A DNA stretch of 48,144 nt from Moraxella caviae (GTDB taxonomy: Bacteria > Pseudomonadota > Gammaproteobacteria > Pseudomonadales > Moraxellaceae): assembly GCF_002014985.1 (NCBI RefSeq), contig NZ_MUXU01000015.1, positions 1 to 48,144 of the forward strand, written 5' to 3'. The notes beneath the pieces are model-generated. The model was given only the letters and a program-made list of their open reading frames with translations, did no database searches and had not been told where the DNA came from. The position numbers and the translations under genes were made by a program. This document shows positions 1 to 11,900 of this stretch, in pieces (position 1 is the stretch's first letter; the number at the start of each line of letters is the position of its first letter).

Positions 1-148
1 GATTTTTTAGGGTGTCAAGCAAAATTTTTAAAAAATTTAAAATTTTTTGCTTTTCACTTTCCGAACCCTTTTTGTTGGCTCGGACTTGCCATTCTATTTT
101 ATTATTGCTTGAATGTCAAGCATTTTTTCATAAAATTTATGGTAAAAA

Positions 149-225
149 TGGTGGCGATGAAGAGACTTGAACTCTTGACCTTACGATTATGAGTCGTACG
201 CTCTAACCAGCTGAGCTACATCGCC
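149..225 (-). tRNA. tRNA-Met (elongator, anticodon CAT)
   Basis: On the minus strand the sequence folds as a standard 77-nt cloverleaf with an encoded CCA end. The acceptor stem starts GGCGATG and pairs fully with the 3' strand before discriminator A. The D arm contains AGCTCAGCTGGTTAGAGC and the anticodon CAT lies at 189-191. The fully paired acceptor stem and overall similarity to E. coli metT/metU identify an elongator Met tRNA rather than the initiator or an Ile tRNA with modified CAT, although the last cannot be excluded by eye. Confidence 0.95.
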
Positions 226-239
226 GTTACAGGGTGCGC

Positions 240-268
240 ATTATACAGATAAAATTTGCACTCGTCAA
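240..268 (-). promoter_or_regulatory. Promoter of tRNA-Met
   Basis: Reading the minus strand, TTGACG (263-268) and TATAAT (240-245) are separated by 17 bp, close to the sigma-70 consensus. The predicted start is a few bases before the 5' end of the mature tRNA at 225, so the leader is very short. Confidence 0.8.
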
Positions 269-292
269 TAACATTTTTGATAATTTTTTAAA

Positions 293-735
<443 letters not shown>

Positions 736-740
736 AGTTC

Positions 741-769
741 ATTATAACACTTTTTTGCACTTACGACAA
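741..769 (-). promoter_or_regulatory. Promoter of rnpB
   Basis: Minus-strand TTGTCG (764-769), a 17-bp spacer and a perfect TATAAT (741-746) lie just upstream of the predicted RNase P RNA 5' end near 735. Spacing and position fit a sigma-70 promoter. Confidence 0.75.
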
Positions 770-862
770 TTTACTCGTGCATTTATTTTGTGCGTTGATT
801 GACTATTTCATTACCAATGCCTTTTAACCACTTCTGGCAAAACTTTTCACTTTAGCAAAATA

Positions 863-888
863 GCAAAAAACCAGCGCATGGCTGGTTT
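863..888 (-). terminator. Rho-independent terminator after yfhL
   Basis: On the minus strand AAACCAGC and GCTGGTTT (868-875 with 881-888) form an 8-bp stem with a 5-nt loop, followed by a run of T. It lies about 85 bp after the yfhL stop codon and would end the coaD-yfhL transcript. Confidence 0.85.
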
Positions 889-972
889 GAAAAATTTGCG
901 TAAATCAAACTGCTTTTATGTTTATGACTTTTATACTTATAAATAGCTGCAAAGCTATCCTTATAATAGCAA

Positions 973-1248
<276 letters not shown>

Positions 1249-1272
1249 TTAAGATAAATGGATGATTAAAGA

Positions 1273-2141
<869 letters not shown>

Positions 2142-3971
2142 ATGAAATTTTCTCCCAGCGTACTTGCGCTTAGCCTTGCGATTGCCAGCACGCCTGCCTT
2201 TGCTGCCGATTTTAGCCAAACGGTGTTTTTTGGCGATAGCCTAACAGACAGCGGCACTTTTAAAGAAAGCCTGATTGTTAAAATGCTTGGTGGCGGTTCA
2301 GAAGCCAAATTCACCACCAATCCTGATGAAGTTTGGGCGCAGCATTTGGCAAAATCCTACAGCTCAAACGCTGACAGCACCGCCTTGTCAGACGCTGGCA
2401 ACAACTACGCAGCAGGCGGCGCAAGAGTGAATACCGCAGTGAATAACTATGGACTAAACGCACCTTCTGTACACGCACAAATTGACAAGCACATCAGCGA
2501 ACGTGGCGTGGACAGCAATGCGCTGTACAGCGTGTGGATTGGAGCAAACGACTTGCTTGCCGCCACTGAAAGCGACACCGCCAGTGCGCAAAGAACCGTA
2601 CTGCAAGCCGCCAATGACACCGCTGCAGCGGTCAAAACCTTACACGAACATGGCGCAAAATACATTGTAGTGCCAAATTTGCCCGACATGGGCTTAACAC
2701 CAAGAGCCATCGCAGGCGGCACGCAAGCACAAGCCACCACAGCTGCAAACACCTTTAATAATCTTGTGGCGGCGCAGCTAAAATCCAGCGGTGCAAACGT
2801 CATTGCGCTGGATACTTTTAGCCTGCTACAAGAAGTGGCGGCAAATCCAAGCGAATACGGCTTTAGTCACACCACTCGTACAGCTTGCTCCGTTGTCAAT
2901 TCGCTGCTATGCACACCAAACACGCTGGTAGAGTCGAACGCCAACCAGACGTATCTTTTCGCTGACGACATTCACCCATCAGGCGCAACGCACAAAGCGC
3001 TTGCCGACTATGCACGTTCGGTGATTGAAGCACCAACGCAAATCGCCGCTGCTCGTGCCTTGACGCATCACGCTGCATTCGCTCGCCAAGACGATGTCCT
3101 GCGCCACACGGATTTGCTGGACAAGCCAAAACATGATGAAAAACGTGCTAATGTTTGGCTGCTTGGCGCGGCGCACCAGCACGAAACGCTTGGCACAGCA
3201 AGCCTTGAAAGCGATAAGCACACCGCACCAAATGCCTTGATTGGTGTGGACGTTTCAAATTTACTTAGCCAAAACAGCACCACAGGCTTTTATGCCAATC
3301 ACAGCAAAATCAAGCCAGACTGGGGTAATAAAGGTCAATTTGAAAGCAAAAGCACAGGCTTTGGCGTGTACCACAACCAACACTACGGCAACGACAGCAC
3401 ACTCACACTCGTGCTGGGCGCAGACCGCCTACACACCGACAGCACACGCCACGCCAACATCGGTAAAGCCGTACACACGCACGAAGCTGAAGGTCGTGGC
3501 ACACAGCTGAACGCCTCCGCCAAATACGCCAAACATTACCAATTTGGGCGCAGCACCGTATCGCCTTATGTGGGGCTAAATGCCGTGCGCACCAGCCTAA
3601 CCAGCCTGAGCGAAAACGGCAAAGCGTCCAGCGCCATGCACTTTGAACGCCAAGAATTCAGCGATGTGAACGCAAGTCTTGGCGTGCGTGGTAAATTCGC
3701 CATCAACGACAGCGCAAACGCCTTTGCCGAAGCTGGCTACACCCACCAGCTCACCGATGACGATGACACCACCATCAGCGCACGCATTGCAGGTTTGACA
3801 AATGCAAATAGTTTCTCATTACCAGTATCATCGCCAGACACCAGCGGCGCACGCTTTGCGCTGGGCGTACAAGGCAATTTTGCTAAAATCAATGCCGCAG
3901 CTGGCGTAAATTATCGCACAGGCGATGACAAAGGCGCAGGCGCATTCGTGCAACTTGGCACGGCGTTTTGA
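2142..3971 (+). CDS. GDSL-family autotransporter esterase/lipase (McaP/EstA-like)
   Basis: A 609-aa outer-membrane autotransporter with a lipolytic passenger. The start is fixed by AAGGAG at 2131-2136 and by a clear signal peptide ending in AFA at residues 19-21. The passenger begins almost at once with the GDSL block FFGDSLTDSG (nucleophile S33). The block with GANDLL is near residue 137 and the catalytic DDIHPSG block near 275-280. The C-terminal part, about residue 340 onward, alternates polar and aromatic residues in beta-strand style and ends in Phe, as expected of a 12-stranded autotransporter barrel. In Moraxella catarrhalis the related McaP has esterase and phospholipase B activity and promotes adherence. 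Similarity to McaP is my recognition, not a search result. The substrate here is unknown. Confidence 0.92.
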   Translation: MKFSPSVLALSLAIASTPAFAADFSQTVFFGDSLTDSGTFKESLIVKMLGGGSEAKFTTNPDEVWAQHLAKSYSSNADSTALSDAGNNYAAGGARVNTAVNNYGLNAPSVHAQIDKHISERGVDSNALYSVWIGANDLLAATESDTASAQRTVLQAANDTAAAVKTLHEHGAKYIVVPNLPDMGLTPRAIAGGTQAQATTAANTFNNLVAAQLKSSGANVIALDTFSLLQEVAANPSEYGFSHTTRTACSVVNSLLCTPNTLVESNANQTYLFADDIHPSGATHKALADYARSVIEAPTQIAAARALTHHAAFARQDDVLRHTDLLDKPKHDEKRANVWLLGAAHQHETLGTASLESDKHTAPNALIGVDVSNLLSQNSTTGFYANHSKIKPDWGNKGQFESKSTGFGVYHNQHYGNDSTLTLVLGADRLHTDSTRHANIGKAVHTHEAEGRGTQLNASAKYAKHYQFGRSTVSPYVGLNAVRTSLTSLSENGKASSAMHFERQEFSDVNASLGVRGKFAINDSANAFAEAGYTHQLTDDDDTTISARIAGLTNANSFSLPVSSPDTSGARFALGVQGNFAKINAAAGVNYRTGDDKGAGAFVQLGTAF

Positions 3972-4017
3972 TGTGGCGCAGATAAGTTTTTAAACCCATC
4001 AAAGTTTTTAAACGCAT

Positions 4018-4051
4018 AAAAAAGCCAGTCGTAATTTCGGCTGGCTTTTTA
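4018..4051 (+). terminator. Bidirectional terminator between esterase gene and nfsA
   Basis: A 10-bp stem, 4019-4028 with 4041-4050 (AAAAAGCCAG / CTGGCTTTTT), has T-rich tracts on both outer sides. It lies between two convergent genes, so it can serve both. Confidence 0.85.
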
Positions 4052-4081
4052 TTTTTTCAGGTGATTTACAATATCGCTGGA

Positions 4082-4864
4082 TTAGCGTTTTGCAAAACCT
4101 TGTGCATTCAGATATTCTAGCATGAATGGGCGCACATCACCGCCAAAAGTCGCTGCGATTTGCGCTTTCCAATCCAAATCCAAGCCACGTCCATTGTAGT
4201 ATTCACGCACTTTTTCGTTATACTCTGCCAAATCGCTCTCGCTTGCCACCTTATAAGTGTCGGTAGAAACCAGCACGTCCAGCGGCAAACGTGGGCGCTG
4301 CGATTGATTGATTTTTGATGTCATGTCTGGGTGTCCAAGGCACAGACCAAACAGCGGCACAACGTGTTTTGGCAACTCAAGCAGCTCGCTGGCACGGGCA
4401 ATGTCATTACGCAAGCTACCGATGTACACGCCGCCCAAACCCAAACTTTCTGCGGCTGCCAGCACGTTTTGCGCCATCAAAGCCGCATCAATCGCCCCAA
4501 TCAGCGTTACTTCCGTCCAGTCTGTATTCACGTCAGCCAGCTGATGATGGCGTTTGGCGTCCATACAAAACACCAAATATTCTGCGCAGCTTTCCACATA
4601 GCCATGCCCCAAACGCTTGCCGTCCGCCTGCGCTTGAGCGTATTCGTCTGCCGTCATGTCGCAAGAAATCTGGCGAAATGCCGTGCGCTTGGCAGGGTCG
4701 CTAACACGCACGATGCTGGTCGCTTGCAAAAAACTTGACGTGGACACCGCACGTCCTGCTTCTAAGATGGCGGTAAGCATTTCTTCAGAAATCGGCTCGC
4801 CTGTGTATTTGCGAATTGAGCGGTGATTAAGCAAAGTTTCAATGGTTGGGGCGCTGTTTAGCAT
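4082..4864 (-). CDS. nfsA: Oxygen-insensitive NADPH nitroreductase
   Basis: FMN-dependent flavoprotein that reduces nitroaromatics and quinones by two-electron steps using NADPH. Loss of the family in other bacteria gives nitrofuran resistance. The 260-aa product follows E. coli NfsA over its length. The N-terminal HRSIRKYTGEPIS block and SSSFLQ-like stretch bind FMN. The middle contains AAESLGLGGVYIGSLRND and LPKHVVPLFGLCLG, and the C-terminus has the RPFMLEYLNAQGFAKR tail. It is slightly longer than E. coli NfsA (240 aa), with extra residues around 75-85. AAGGAA precedes the ATG. It is monocistronic and convergent with the esterase gene. No regulator lies next to it. Confidence 0.93.
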   Translation of the reverse strand: MLNSAPTIETLLNHRSIRKYTGEPISEEMLTAILEAGRAVSTSSFLQATSIVRVSDPAKRTAFRQISCDMTADEYAQAQADGKRLGHGYVESCAEYLVFCMDAKRHHQLADVNTDWTEVTLIGAIDAALMAQNVLAAAESLGLGGVYIGSLRNDIARASELLELPKHVVPLFGLCLGHPDMTSKINQSQRPRLPLDVLVSTDTYKVASESDLAEYNEKVREYYNGRGLDLDWKAQIAATFGGDVRPFMLEYLNAQGFAKR

Positions 4865-5177
4865 AAAAATTCCTTAAAATTATCCTACGTTAAATGTGGT
4901 TTAAAATACGGTTAAACTCGCAAGGCGGTTTTTTGGCTGGTAAATGACTGGCAAACAAACCCATCATCACCGCCAAGCGTCATGCAAACTTGGTGCAAAC
5001 CACGCCTTGTCAATCTTTGCATATTAGCAATTCTTTGACGCAAAAGCAAACGCCACTTGCCAAACCTGCCGATTTCATGGGCGTAATCCGCCAGCAGCCA
5101 AGCCGCCGCCAGCAAAAGCGGTTTTATTCTTTGGCAAAATTGCTATATAATGGCGCAAAACACATTAGGAAACCATC
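4865..5177. other. Divergent spacer between nfsA and smpB
   Basis: No gene is supported. A TATAAT at 5146-5151 preceded by an extended TG is a plausible -10 for smpB, but no good -35 sits 17 bp upstream (TTGGCA at 5131 is too close). The rest is spacer with no hairpin I trust. Confidence 0.4.
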
Positions 5178-5645
5178 ATGGCAAAAAAACCCAGCAATCA
5201 AATCTGCGCCAACAAAAAAGCCCGCCACGAATATTTCATTGAAGAAACCATCGAAGCGGGGCTTGCGCTTGAAGGGTGGGAAGTAAAATCCATTCGTGCA
5301 GGCAAAATGGCAATCACGGACGCTTATGTGATTTTCAAAGGCGGCGAAGCGTTTTTATTCGGCGCGCACATTCAGCCGCTTTTGACCAGCTCCACGCACG
5401 TCAATCCTGACAACATTCGCACACGCAAACTGCTGCTCAATCGCCGTGAAATTGACAAGCTGTTTGGCATGGTGAACCAAAAAGGCTATGCGGTCGTGCC
5501 GCTGTCTTGCTACTGGAAAGGCGCGCGCGTCAAATGCGAAATCGCCCTTGCCAAGGGTAAAAAACTGCACGACAAACGTGCCACGCTTAAAGAACGTGAT
5601 TGGCAAATGGACAAAAAACGTGGCTTTAAGGCAGATATGCGCTGA
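5178..5645 (+). CDS. smpB: SsrA (tmRNA)-binding protein
   Basis: Small basic protein (155 aa) that binds tmRNA and places its tRNA-like domain in the A site of stalled ribosomes for trans-translation. The family signature is complete: [17 protein letters not shown] near the N-terminus, the [12 protein letters not shown] block, the HxxPLL-type strand, and a basic C-terminal tail with KKLHDKR and DWQMDKK, the part that fills the empty mRNA channel. An AGGAAACC site precedes the ATG. It appears monocistronic, ending in its own terminator. The tmRNA gene itself is not in this window. Confidence 0.97.
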   Translation: MAKKPSNQICANKKARHEYFIEETIEAGLALEGWEVKSIRAGKMAITDAYVIFKGGEAFLFGAHIQPLLTSSTHVNPDNIRTRKLLLNRREIDKLFGMVNQKGYAVVPLSCYWKGARVKCEIALAKGKKLHDKRATLKERDWQMDKKRGFKADMR

Positions 5646-5716
5646 TTTTTGCTGCAGTTGGCGAAGTTTGCTTTATCTAAGTTTCGTTTGAAAATTTCGT
5701 TTTGGCAAATGCTATA

Positions 5717-5745
5717 AAACCGCTGTCGTGTTGGCAGCGGTTTTT
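5717..5745 (+). terminator. Rho-independent terminator after smpB
   Basis: AAACCGCTG (5717-5725) pairs with CAGCGGTTT (5735-5743), followed by T residues. It lies about 70 bp after the smpB stop. Confidence 0.85.
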
Positions 5746-5823
5746 GATGGTTTTTAGTGCGTAAAATTATTTAGAATAAATTAACAATAGTTTTTGAAAT
5801 TTTTGCCAAAAACGCACGCCAAA

Positions 5824-6810
5824 TCATGCTGCTCTTGGGTCAAATCGGCGGCGACTTGCCATCACGCCTTGTATAATCAAACAGCCAATGCCCGCCCAAA
5901 TCAGCCCATAACTGGCAAGCATTCCCATGCTAAACGCACCACCCAGCACCGTTACCGCAAGCACGAACAGCAGCGCAGGCTCAAGATAGCCAAGCATACC
6001 AAACAGACTGACGGGCAGCAAGCGATTGGCTTCTAAATTAGACTGCAAAGCCAGCACGCTCAGCACGCCAAGCCCCACGATTTTCGCCATCAGCGGCACA
6101 TCGCCAAGCACCATCATCGCCACGTCTGCCTGCTGCCACAAAAGCCACGCCAAGCAAAATGGCGCAATGATGGAGCAATCCAAAAACAAGCCCGTCAGCG
6201 CACGAATGCCTTGCTTGCGGCGCATGATGTAATAAATCGGATAAGTGCCGCACACCCAAAACGTCGCCCAGCTGATACTGCCTGTGCGCACGATTTCCGC
6301 CAGCACGCCCATCGCTGCCAAACCCACTGCCAGCCACTGCAGTTTTGTTAATTTTTCCTTAAAAATCGCTGCGCCAAACAGCACCATCACCAAAGGAAAT
6401 AAAAAATAGCCCATCGCTGCCGCCACGCCTTGTCCGTTTAATGGCGCCCACATAAATAGCCACAGCTGGCTGGCGAAAATTGGCGTAGGAATCAAAAGCC
6501 ACGCCCACGATTTCACGCCACGCACGCCTTGCAAATCACGCAGCACAAGCGTAAGGCGACCTGTCAAACCCAGCACCAACGCAAGGCACAGCCACATCAT
6601 CACCATGCGCCACAAAAACACAGACGTCCCCGTCAAAGGCGCAAGCCATTTGCCATAAGCGTACAGCACGCCAAACAGCACATTTGACAGCACAGCAAGT
6701 CCCACGCCCCACATCAGGCGCTGCTTGGTGGTGTTGGCTGCATGAGTTGGCGCAGGCTTTGCTGGTGTCTGCGTGCGTGCTGGCGTTTGGGCAAAAGTGG
6801 TCGTAGTCAT
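5824..6810 (-). CDS. EamA/RarD-family DMT transporter
   Basis: Predicted inner-membrane transporter of about 328 aa with ten hydrophobic segments. It resembles RarD: the region with WLFMWAPLNGQGVAAAMGYF followed by a PLVMVLFG and FKEKLTKLQWLAV stretch is typical, as are paired EamA repeats. I chose ATG 6810 because residues upstream of it in the open frame are AT-rich and lack family similarity. No clear ribosome-binding site precedes it, so the start is uncertain. A Thr/Pro/Ala-rich cytoplasmic N-tail precedes the first membrane segment. It is divergent from an Lrp/AsnC-type regulator 248 bp away, a layout often linked to amino-acid export. The substrate is unknown. Confidence 0.85.
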   Translation of the reverse strand: MTTTTFAQTPARTQTPAKPAPTHAANTTKQRLMWGVGLAVLSNVLFGVLYAYGKWLAPLTGTSVFLWRMVMMWLCLALVLGLTGRLTLVLRDLQGVRGVKSWAWLLIPTPIFASQLWLFMWAPLNGQGVAAAMGYFLFPLVMVLFGAAIFKEKLTKLQWLAVGLAAMGVLAEIVRTGSISWATFWVCGTYPIYYIMRRKQGIRALTGLFLDCSIIAPFCLAWLLWQQADVAMMVLGDVPLMAKIVGLGVLSVLALQSNLEANRLLPVSLFGMLGYLEPALLFVLAVTVLGGAFSMGMLASYGLIWAGIGCLIIQGVMASRRRFDPRAA

Positions 6811-7058
6811 GGTTTTACTTGTGGTCGTTGGGTGGATTTTAAAAATGGGTAGTCGCTTAAAAATAAGCATGAAATCGCTTAATGATTTGGCGTATTTTAC
6901 GCAGTTTGTTTGATGAAATTTCACCAATTTTGGTAAAATTTTGAGTTTATTTTTCATATTTTGCCAATTTATGATAAAATTTCTCATAATTTGGCAACTT
7001 CCCAAACTTTGCCGTTTTCACCCATTTTGCCATCAATCATTTTACTGCCAGCCATTTT

Positions 7059-7523
7059 ATGCACACCCTTGACGATACCGATAAACAGCTGCTCAATCTT
7101 TTGCAAGACGACGCCACCTTGCCGCTAAAAACGCTTGCCGAACGCCTAAACATCTCCACCGCCACCGCCCAAAGACGCATCAACGCCCTAACCACCCAAA
7201 AAATCATCGCACGGCAAGTCGCCATCGTTGATCCTGTGAAGGTCGGTCATCAGCTGACGGTGATTGTGATGGTGAAAATGCTGCATTCCAATACGTCTAT
7301 GCAGCAGCGTTTTGAGCGGCTGATGGCAGCGCAAAATTCGGTAACCAGTTGCTATGAAATTTCTGGCGATTATGATTTTATTTTGCTGGTGAATAGCAAA
7401 AATATGCAGGATTATCATGCGTTTACACGTCAATGGCTGACGAGCGAAAATAACGTGGCGCAGTTCAACAGCCAATTTGCGATGAATTTCATCAAGTCTG
7501 GCACAAAAATCACCTTAGATTAG
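7059..7523 (+). CDS. Lrp/AsnC-family transcriptional regulator
   Basis: DNA-binding regulator (154 aa) of the feast/famine family. Residues 4-50 contain the winged helix-turn-helix, with LDDTDKQLLNLLQDD and the recognition helix in LNISTATAQRRINAL. The C-terminal half (about 65-150) is the RAM ligand-binding domain, including the conserved GDYDFILLV strand. Family members form octamers and respond to amino acids. Because it is transcribed away from the RarD-like transporter at 5824-6810, I infer that it may control that gene, itself, or both. The shared 248-bp spacer is AT-rich and could hold its sites, but I see no single convincing operator. Confidence 0.92.
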   Translation: MHTLDDTDKQLLNLLQDDATLPLKTLAERLNISTATAQRRINALTTQKIIARQVAIVDPVKVGHQLTVIVMVKMLHSNTSMQQRFERLMAAQNSVTSCYEISGDYDFILLVNSKNMQDYHAFTRQWLTSENNVAQFNSQFAMNFIKSGTKITLD

Positions 7524-7652
7524 CTTGATTTTGCCCAATGACTTGGTAAACTAGCGGCTTGGCAAATCAAACCAGCGAACCGACAACTTGGCAAACTGAC
7601 GCACAAAACATAAAAATTACCGCATCACAACCCCAAATTTAACGAGAACATC

Positions 7653-8273
7653 ATGACAGCACGAATTTTTTATCCTTTATTGGCAATCGCTTTGCTGGCA
7701 GGCTGCAGCCAAACCACGCCAGCCCAGCCGAACGAAACCGCACAAGACACAAGCGAAGCTGCACAAGACGCAAGCGAAATTTCACAAGCGGACGTAGCAG
7801 CGGCGCACGGTACGGCAGATTTGGACGCACTGCTCACCACGCTTGACGATGGCACGCACCCAGCAGACGAAATCCAAGCCAAGCCCATCATCACAAGCGA
7901 TGGCAAAGCGCAAATTGACTGGCAATACATTGACACCAGCGAACCACGCGCCGACACCGCAAACTACGACTACCCCATCGCCCTTGACAGCGAAGCGGTC
8001 GCCAATTATGCCAAAGCCTACAACATCAGCCCCAAAGCCGCCCAGCACAGCATTGTCGTGGGCATGGCAGCCCCTGAAGCACTTGGCAAAATCTTAGACC
8101 AGCTGGCGGACGGCAAATACATCGGCCACACGCTGACCGATGGCGAAAAAATGTCGCTTGTCATCACCACCACAGCTGACGTGGTGGGCGAAACGCACGA
8201 ATACGTCTTTGCGGATAATTTTGGCAAGGGTTTGGTATTGCCAATCGTCATCGCACCAAAAGATACGCCGTAA
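7653..8273 (+). CDS. Hypothetical lipoprotein with a short tandem repeat
   Basis: I do not recognise this 206-aa protein. It has a lipoprotein signal peptide with lipobox LLAGC, lipidated at C18, so it should be membrane anchored. After the Cys comes a low-complexity acidic and Ala/Gln-rich linker (about 19-50) with a 7-residue repeat: TAQDTSE at 29-35, AAQDASE at 36-42 and a partial third copy. The remainder (about 60-206) is a probable small globular domain rich in Ala, Asp and Thr, with no motif I can name. Ser at the position after Cys suggests outer-membrane sorting by the usual +2 rule. It is followed by its own terminator. Confidence 0.75.
   Translation: MTARIFYPLLAIALLAGCSQTTPAQPNETAQDTSEAAQDASEISQADVAAAHGTADLDALLTTLDDGTHPADEIQAKPIITSDGKAQIDWQYIDTSEPRADTANYDYPIALDSEAVANYAKAYNISPKAAQHSIVVGMAAPEALGKILDQLADGKYIGHTLTDGEKMSLVITTTADVVGETHEYVFADNFGKGLVLPIVIAPKDTP
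7737..7790 (+). repeat. 21-bp in-frame tandem repeat in the lipoprotein gene
   Basis: Two full imperfect copies (7737-7757 and 7758-7778) and a partial third encode a (T/A)AQD(T/A)SE unit. The 21-bp unit keeps frame, so copy change would alter linker length rather than switch the gene off. Confidence 0.65.
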
Positions 8274-8303
8274 AACGCACCCAAAGCTAAAAAGAGCTAA
8301 AAT

Positions 8304-8336
8304 AAAAAACGGACAAAAATTTTCGTCCGTTTTTTT
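8304..8336 (+). terminator. Terminator between lipoprotein and EamA genes
   Basis: AAAACGGAC and GTCCGTTTT pair around an AT-rich loop (about 8305-8314 with 8325-8334), with T runs on both outer sides. It can act in both directions between the convergent genes. Confidence 0.85.
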
Positions 8337-8368
8337 GTTTGTATGGTTTTTATAAGTATTTGAATTAC

Positions 8369-9268
8369 TTAAGTATTCTTTGCGCTTTTCGCCTTTAACG
8401 ACCCCAAATAAATCGCCACCATCACCAAAAACGCACCGCCCCATTGTAAGCCATTGATGGGTTTATGCAGCCAAAAATAATCAATCACCAATGCCGCCAC
8501 AGGCTCAGACAGCAGCAAAAGCCCCGTCAAAGACAGCGCCAAACGCGGAATAGAAAACGCAATCAAGCCCCACGCCAAGCACTGCATGACCGCGCCATAC
8601 ACCAAAATCCAGCCCACTTCTGACAGCGTGGTCGGCATGATTTTGCCCCAATCCCATAATAGCATCATGGGTAATAGCGATGTCGCACCGCCAGCACCGA
8701 CAATCGTCATCATCGGCAAAATCGGCACAGACACCGTCTCGTGCGTGCGGCGAATGAACGCCATAGACAGCGCCAAAAACGCACCAGAAGCAATGCCAGA
8801 CACAAAGCCCCACAATGCCGCTTTGTTATGCGCAAATTCAGGACTGGCAATAAAAGCCACGCCCAAAGACGCCAACACAAGACTTAGCAGCTGCATTTTC
8901 GTCTGCCGCTCGCCAAACCACACAAAGCCGATGAACGCCAAAAAGAAAATCTGCAAGCTATTTAGCAGCGTGGAAATCCCCGGCCCCACCGCATAAATAC
9001 TCTCATGCCACAGTGCCAAATCCAGACCCAATGCCACGCCTGACAGCAGCGCAAACAGGGTGGCTTTTTTATTCGTGGGAAATTTTTGGCGAAATAACAG
9101 CGCCAGCACCCAAAAAATCAGTGCCGAAATCAAAAGCCGCCAAAACGCCATGGCAAAACCACCCACGCTCTCAACGTGCGCCACAATCAAACTGCCCAGC
9201 CCAAACAAAATACAGCCGATAAGCAGCCCAAACATGGACATAAAATCACCGCTGCTACGCTTTGTCAT
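8369..9268 (-). CDS. EamA-family DMT transporter
   Basis: Ten-helix inner-membrane transporter (299 aa) of the drug/metabolite superfamily with two EamA repeats. The first covers about residues 10-140, with the ALWHESIYAVGPGISTLL and LGVAFIASPEF regions. The second covers about 150-290, ending in LSEPVAALVIDYF and a short positively charged tail. Two ATGs are in frame, at 9274 and 9268. AAGGA at 9276-9280 stands 1 nt from the first but 7 nt from the second, so I chose 9268. The substrate is unknown. It is unrelated in detail to the RarD-like protein at 5824-6810. Confidence 0.87.
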   Translation of the reverse strand: MTKRSSGDFMSMFGLLIGCILFGLGSLIVAHVESVGGFAMAFWRLLISALIFWVLALLFRQKFPTNKKATLFALLSGVALGLDLALWHESIYAVGPGISTLLNSLQIFFLAFIGFVWFGERQTKMQLLSLVLASLGVAFIASPEFAHNKAALWGFVSGIASGAFLALSMAFIRRTHETVSVPILPMMTIVGAGGATSLLPMMLLWDWGKIMPTTLSEVGWILVYGAVMQCLAWGLIAFSIPRLALSLTGLLLLSEPVAALVIDYFWLHKPINGLQWGGAFLVMVAIYLGSLKAKSAKNT

Positions 9269-9469
9269 CGTCATTCCTTGATTTTTACTGATGGCGTGGG
9301 TTTGTCCGCCTTGCCAAGTGGGAAATTTACCAACAAACAGTTCTCAAGCCCCAACGCCACGCCCAGCCACCAGCATTTCAATAAAAATACAAAAATTAAG
9401 TTATCAATCTTATATAAATGCCAACATAAGGGAATGATATATATTTTTCAAGGGCGTTTGGCAATTTTG

Positions 9470-9510
9470 CTGGATAATTTTACGCAATCATTGCACTGAT
9501 AATTATCCAG
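9470..9510. repeat. 10-bp inverted repeat downstream of ligA
   Basis: CTGGATAATT (9470-9479) and AATTATCCAG (9501-9510) form an inverted repeat with a 21-nt loop just past the ligA stop codon. There is no T run on either side, so it may protect the 3' end or slow polymerase rather than be a classical terminator. Confidence 0.5.
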
Positions 9511-9518
9511 CCTTGCCA

Positions 9519-11856
<2,338 letters not shown>

Positions 11857-11883
11857 CAAAACCGCCACGATTGGGCGGTTTTG
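11857..11883 (-). terminator. Rho-independent terminator after pnp
   Basis: CAAAACCGCC pairs with GGCGGTTTTG (11857-11866 with 11874-11883) and on the minus strand is followed by a T-rich tract. It lies less than 20 bp beyond the pnp stop codon. Confidence 0.85.
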
Positions 11884-11900
11884 CAAAGCGGTGCAAAAAA

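Noticed and set aside
5131..5151. TTGGCA as -35 for the smpB TATAAT
   Set aside because: Only 9 bp separate them, too short for sigma-70.
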